NCBI GenBank assembly: GCA_045580835.1
Contig: JAZNOM010000101.1
Span: forward strand, 1-15,547
Origin: UMGS902 sp045580835
GTDB taxonomy: Bacteria > Bacillota > Clostridia > Oscillospirales > CAG-272
Reading direction: 5' to 3'
Length of the DNA stretch: 15,547 nucleotides
Under the pieces are notes generated by a model, which made no database searches, was not told the DNA's origin, and saw only the letters and a program-made list of their open reading frames with translations. This document shows positions 13,781-15,547 of the stretch, piece after piece; the stretch's first letter is position 1; every line of letters begins with the position of its first letter. Both the position numbers and the translations under genes were made by a program.

Positions 13781-13918
13781 ATGAAAGGAAAAAATTTTAA
13801 CGAAGAAACAGACCTCAAAACCGCAAAGGAGTTTTTGGACAATATGCTGGCACTTTTAGGAGAAGATGAAAAAAAACGTCTTTTAAAGAAATTACTTGAC
13901 CTTACTGAAAACATATGA
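13781..13918 (+). CDS. Small helical protein of 45 residues, unknown function
   Basis: The ORF begins MKGKNFNEETDLKTAKEF and ends KKLLDLTENI. I do not recognise it. It is highly charged and predicted to be almost wholly alpha-helical; the segment 12-42 has an amphipathic leucine pattern (FLDNMLALLG, then KRLLKKLLDL), suggesting a protein-protein interaction helix or coiled coil. There is no signal peptide or transmembrane segment. An AAGGA ribosome site (13765-13769) is 11 nt upstream, and a perfect consensus promoter lies 131 nt upstream of the ATG, facing the XRE promoter. The context suggests a target or antagonist of the XRE/DUF1836 pair, which is inference. The main doubt is its short length. 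Confidence 0.6.
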   Translation: MKGKNFNEETDLKTAKEFLDNMLALLGEDEKKRLLKKLLDLTENI

Positions 13919-13932
13919 AACAAAAGCAAAAA

Positions 13933-13962
13933 TATGAAATCAAAAATGTTTAAAATTTCATA
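13933..13962. repeat. AT-rich inverted repeat after the small ORF
   Basis: TATGAAAT (13933-13940) and ATTTCATA (13955-13962) are perfect 8-bp inverted copies around a 14-nt loop, 14 nt after the small-ORF stop. It lacks a GC stem and a T-run, so it is at most a weak terminator or an upstream element of the next promoter. Confidence 0.35.
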
Positions 13963-13993
13963 ACAGGCAGTAAAAAGTATGCCATTTTTGTGG

Positions 13994-14022
13994 TTGACCA
14001 TGTACAAATTGTATGATAAAAT
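13994..14022 (+). promoter_or_regulatory. Promoter for the secreted repeat protein
   Basis: TTGACC (13994-13999) and TAAAAT (14017-14022) are 17 nt apart, with a TG at 14014-14015 giving an extended -10. Transcription would start near 14029, 39 nt before the ATG. This is a strong promoter by inspection, in keeping with the strong ribosome site of the gene. Confidence 0.7.
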
Positions 14023-14031
14023 CAATTTGTA
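14003..14031. promoter_or_regulatory. Operator-like 9-bp inverted repeat flanking the -10 box
   Basis: TACAAATTG (14003-14011) and CAATTTGTA (14023-14031) are perfect inverted copies with an 11-nt spacer that contains the -10 element. A repressor bound here would cover the spacer, -10 and start site. It differs in sequence from the CGAAA-type palindromes upstream. Confidence 0.55.
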
Positions 14032-14067
14032 ATATGGTTAAATTGCATATTTCAAGGAGGAATTTTT

Positions 14068-15547
14068 ATGAAAAAGTTTTTAGCTTTACTCGTGTCAGCA
14101 CTTTTGATTTTCAGCATGCTCGCCCTCACAGTTTCAGCTGATGATATCGTTGCATACGTTGACTATGTAAACGGCGCAGACACAAACGATGGTCTGAGCG
14201 CGGCTACCGCAAAGAAGTCCATCGACAACAAGAACACCGGTGCTATGGAGCACACTAAAGAAGCAGGCGGCTATATCGTCGCTTCCGGTAAGCTTTACAT
14301 CGGCAATGACTACACCATTAAATCAAAACGCGGCGGCGAATTCGTTATCACCGGCGCGTACGGAGGCATGGATTATCAGAACCCCACCCCCGCAACCAAT
14401 CCCACCTCCGGTGTGATGAAGCTTGCAAAGAACGCAGAGCTTTCAATTGCAACCAACACCACTCTCACCAACATTATCCTCTTCCACGAATACGATAGCG
14501 CTCCCAACACAATCGTAGTAAAGGACGGTGCAACCCTCACCATCACCGACAGTGTTACCTGCATGTCCAAGGGCTCGCAGTACTACACCATCGTAGTTGA
14601 AGAGGGCGGCGTTGCCAACATTGAGGGTGGCATTTATTCCGCAATTCAGGGCGACGGCGTTAAAAACATCGCAAAGAACGTTGTTATCAACACCGCAACT
14701 TCTATTACAGAAGCTCCCGGTTACGGCTTTATCAACTACGGTGCAGGCAGCGACGGCAATGACGGTATTTCTGCAAACACCGCAAAGAAGCTCTTCGGCA
14801 CCACAAGCGGCAACGGCGTTATCAGCAATGTTGCAAAGGGCGGTACCGTTATCGTAAGCGGTAAAGCATATATCGGTGCTGACTACACCATCGCCGATGT
14901 AGGCGCACCTATTACCTTTACTTCTTTTTATAATAATGTTGACTACAAGAACGCATCTCCCGCAAACAATCCCGCATGCGCATTGAAGATGGCAAAAGAT
15001 AAGGTTCTTACCATTGATAACGACGTTATCTTCGACAACATTATTCTCTTCGAGGAATACGACACCAACGAAATTATAATCAAGAGCGGCAGAACCGTTA
15101 CGTTTACCGACAGCGTTGTGTTTATGGACAAAAACGGCACGCACTGGACAGTTAATGTTGAAAGCGGAGCAACCCTCATCGTTTCTACTGAAGCAAAGAC
15201 CACGCTTTCAATCGGCGGCAACGGTACTGTAAAGGATTATGTTTCCACCTCTGCTCCCGTGGTAGAAAAGACCGAAGTTAAACTTACAATCGGCTCTACC
15301 ACCGCTTATATCAACGGTGCGGCACAGACTCTTGACGCAGCTCCTATCAACCGTAATAACCGCACAATGCTTCCCGTAAGATTCCTTGCAAATGCATTCG
15401 GCGTAACAAACGACGGCATCAAGTGGGATGCAGCTACAAGAACCGCTACTCTCTCCAATAAGGACGTTACAATCGTAGTTAAGATTGATGCTCCTTCTAT
15501 GACCGTTAACGGCAAGACCGTTGCGCTTGACTCTCCTGCAATTATTG
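14068..15547 (+). CDS. Secreted surface protein with duplicated beta-rich domain and copper-amine-oxidase-N-like domain (3' end outside window)
   Basis: The frame is open from ATG 14068 to the window end (493 codons, no stop). A signal peptide (1-24, MKKFLALLVSALLIF then TVSA-DD) directs export. Two homologous units follow, about 29-187 and 219-375. Each starts with a pattern such as NGADTNDGLSAATAKK or YGAGSDGNDGISANTAKK, then GKxYIGxDYTI, NIILFxEYD and a TDSV motif. This opening resembles right-handed beta-helix surface proteins. Residues 403-493 match the copper amine oxidase N-terminal-like (stalk) domain: INRNNRTMLPVRFLANAFGV and WDAATRTATL. The full AAGGAGG site is 7 nt before the ATG, and the strong bias for ACC, ATC, AAC and AAG codons suggests high expression. 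The role is probably extracellular or in the cell wall; no enzyme motif was seen. Confidence 0.88.
   Translation, partial: MKKFLALLVSALLIFSMLALTVSADDIVAYVDYVNGADTNDGLSAATAKKSIDNKNTGAMEHTKEAGGYIVASGKLYIGNDYTIKSKRGGEFVITGAYGGMDYQNPTPATNPTSGVMKLAKNAELSIATNTTLTNIILFHEYDSAPNTIVVKDGATLTITDSVTCMSKGSQYYTIVVEEGGVANIEGGIYSAIQGDGVKNIAKNVVINTATSITEAPGYGFINYGAGSDGNDGISANTAKKLFGTTSGNGVISNVAKGGTVIVSGKAYIGADYTIADVGAPITFTSFYNNVDYKNASPANNPACALKMAKDKVLTIDNDVIFDNIILFEEYDTNEIIIKSGRTVTFTDSVVFMDKNGTHWTVNVESGATLIVSTEAKTTLSIGGNGTVKDYVSTSAPVVEKTEVKLTIGSTTAYINGAAQTLDAAPINRNNRTMLPVRFLANAFGVTNDGIKWDAATRTATLSNKDVTIVVKIDAPSMTVNGKTVALDSPAII

Noticed and set aside
13741..14025. 94-codon minus-strand ORF overlapping the small ORF
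   Set aside because: It has no promoter or ribosome site, a Ser/Phe-rich composition typical of a reversed Lys/Glu-rich gene, and runs through the promoter of the secreted-protein gene.
14443..15144. 233-codon minus-strand ORF
   Set aside because: Antisense to the secreted repeat protein. Its Cys/Val/Asn-rich composition is the mirror of codon bias in the real gene.
1..15547. CRISPR array, tRNA, rRNA, phage or transposase genes
   Set aside because: No regularly spaced direct repeats, no cloverleaf with CCA-type end, and no recombinase or structural phage motifs were found on either strand by reading.

Overview
This window looks like a piece of chromosome from a Gram-positive, low-to-moderate GC anaerobe of the class Clostridia, most likely an uncultured gut lineage. 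That is an inference. It rests on strong AGGAGG-type ribosome binding sites, sigma-A type promoters, a FtsE/FtsX/M23/S41 cluster, a greA-lysS pair, a DUF1836 protein, a CdaR/PucR-type regulator, a secreted protein with a copper-amine-oxidase-N-like domain, and two small palindromic repeats of a kind I associate with gut Firmicutes. No tRNA, rRNA, CRISPR array, phage gene or transposase was seen.

Layout. A short palindromic repeat (13-101) precedes a plus-strand DEDD exonuclease gene (207-1175). It converges on a minus-strand HerA/DUF853 ATPase gene (1194-2654), and the two share a bidirectional terminator. From about 10.2 kb down to 2.76 kb runs a long minus-strand gene series: CdaR-like regulator, ftsE, ftsX, M23 coiled-coil hydrolase, S41 protease, greA, lysS. 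It has a recognisable promoter before the regulator (10199-10227) and a strong terminator after lysS (2730-2760). Upstream lies rsmE plus an 8-helix membrane protein (10254-11757) with their own promoter. Next come a purine-type phosphoribosyltransferase gene with its terminator (11875-12459), a miniature palindromic repeat (12519-12626), and a translationally coupled pair encoding a DUF1836 protein and an XRE regulator (12658-13576). The right end is on the plus strand: a 45-residue ORF (13781-13918) and a secreted, internally duplicated protein cut off by the window edge (14068 onward).

How the genes work together. FtsE and FtsX form the membrane complex that activates a secreted coiled-coil peptidoglycan hydrolase, here the M23 protein encoded directly downstream. 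The S41 protease next to it is a plausible processing or quality-control partner. greA and lysS are housekeeping genes at the tail of the transcript. The CdaR-like regulator at the head is an unusual partner for a cell-division cluster.

The most distinctive element is the 13577-13780 region between the XRE gene and the small ORF. Two perfect consensus promoters (TTGACA-N17-TATAAT on each strand) face each other, and a 16-bp palindrome sits exactly midway between their -10 elements. A second copy of the palindrome lies beside one -35 box. This has the layout of a symmetric, self-controlled switch governing the XRE/DUF1836 pair in one direction and an unrecognised 45-residue ORF in the other.
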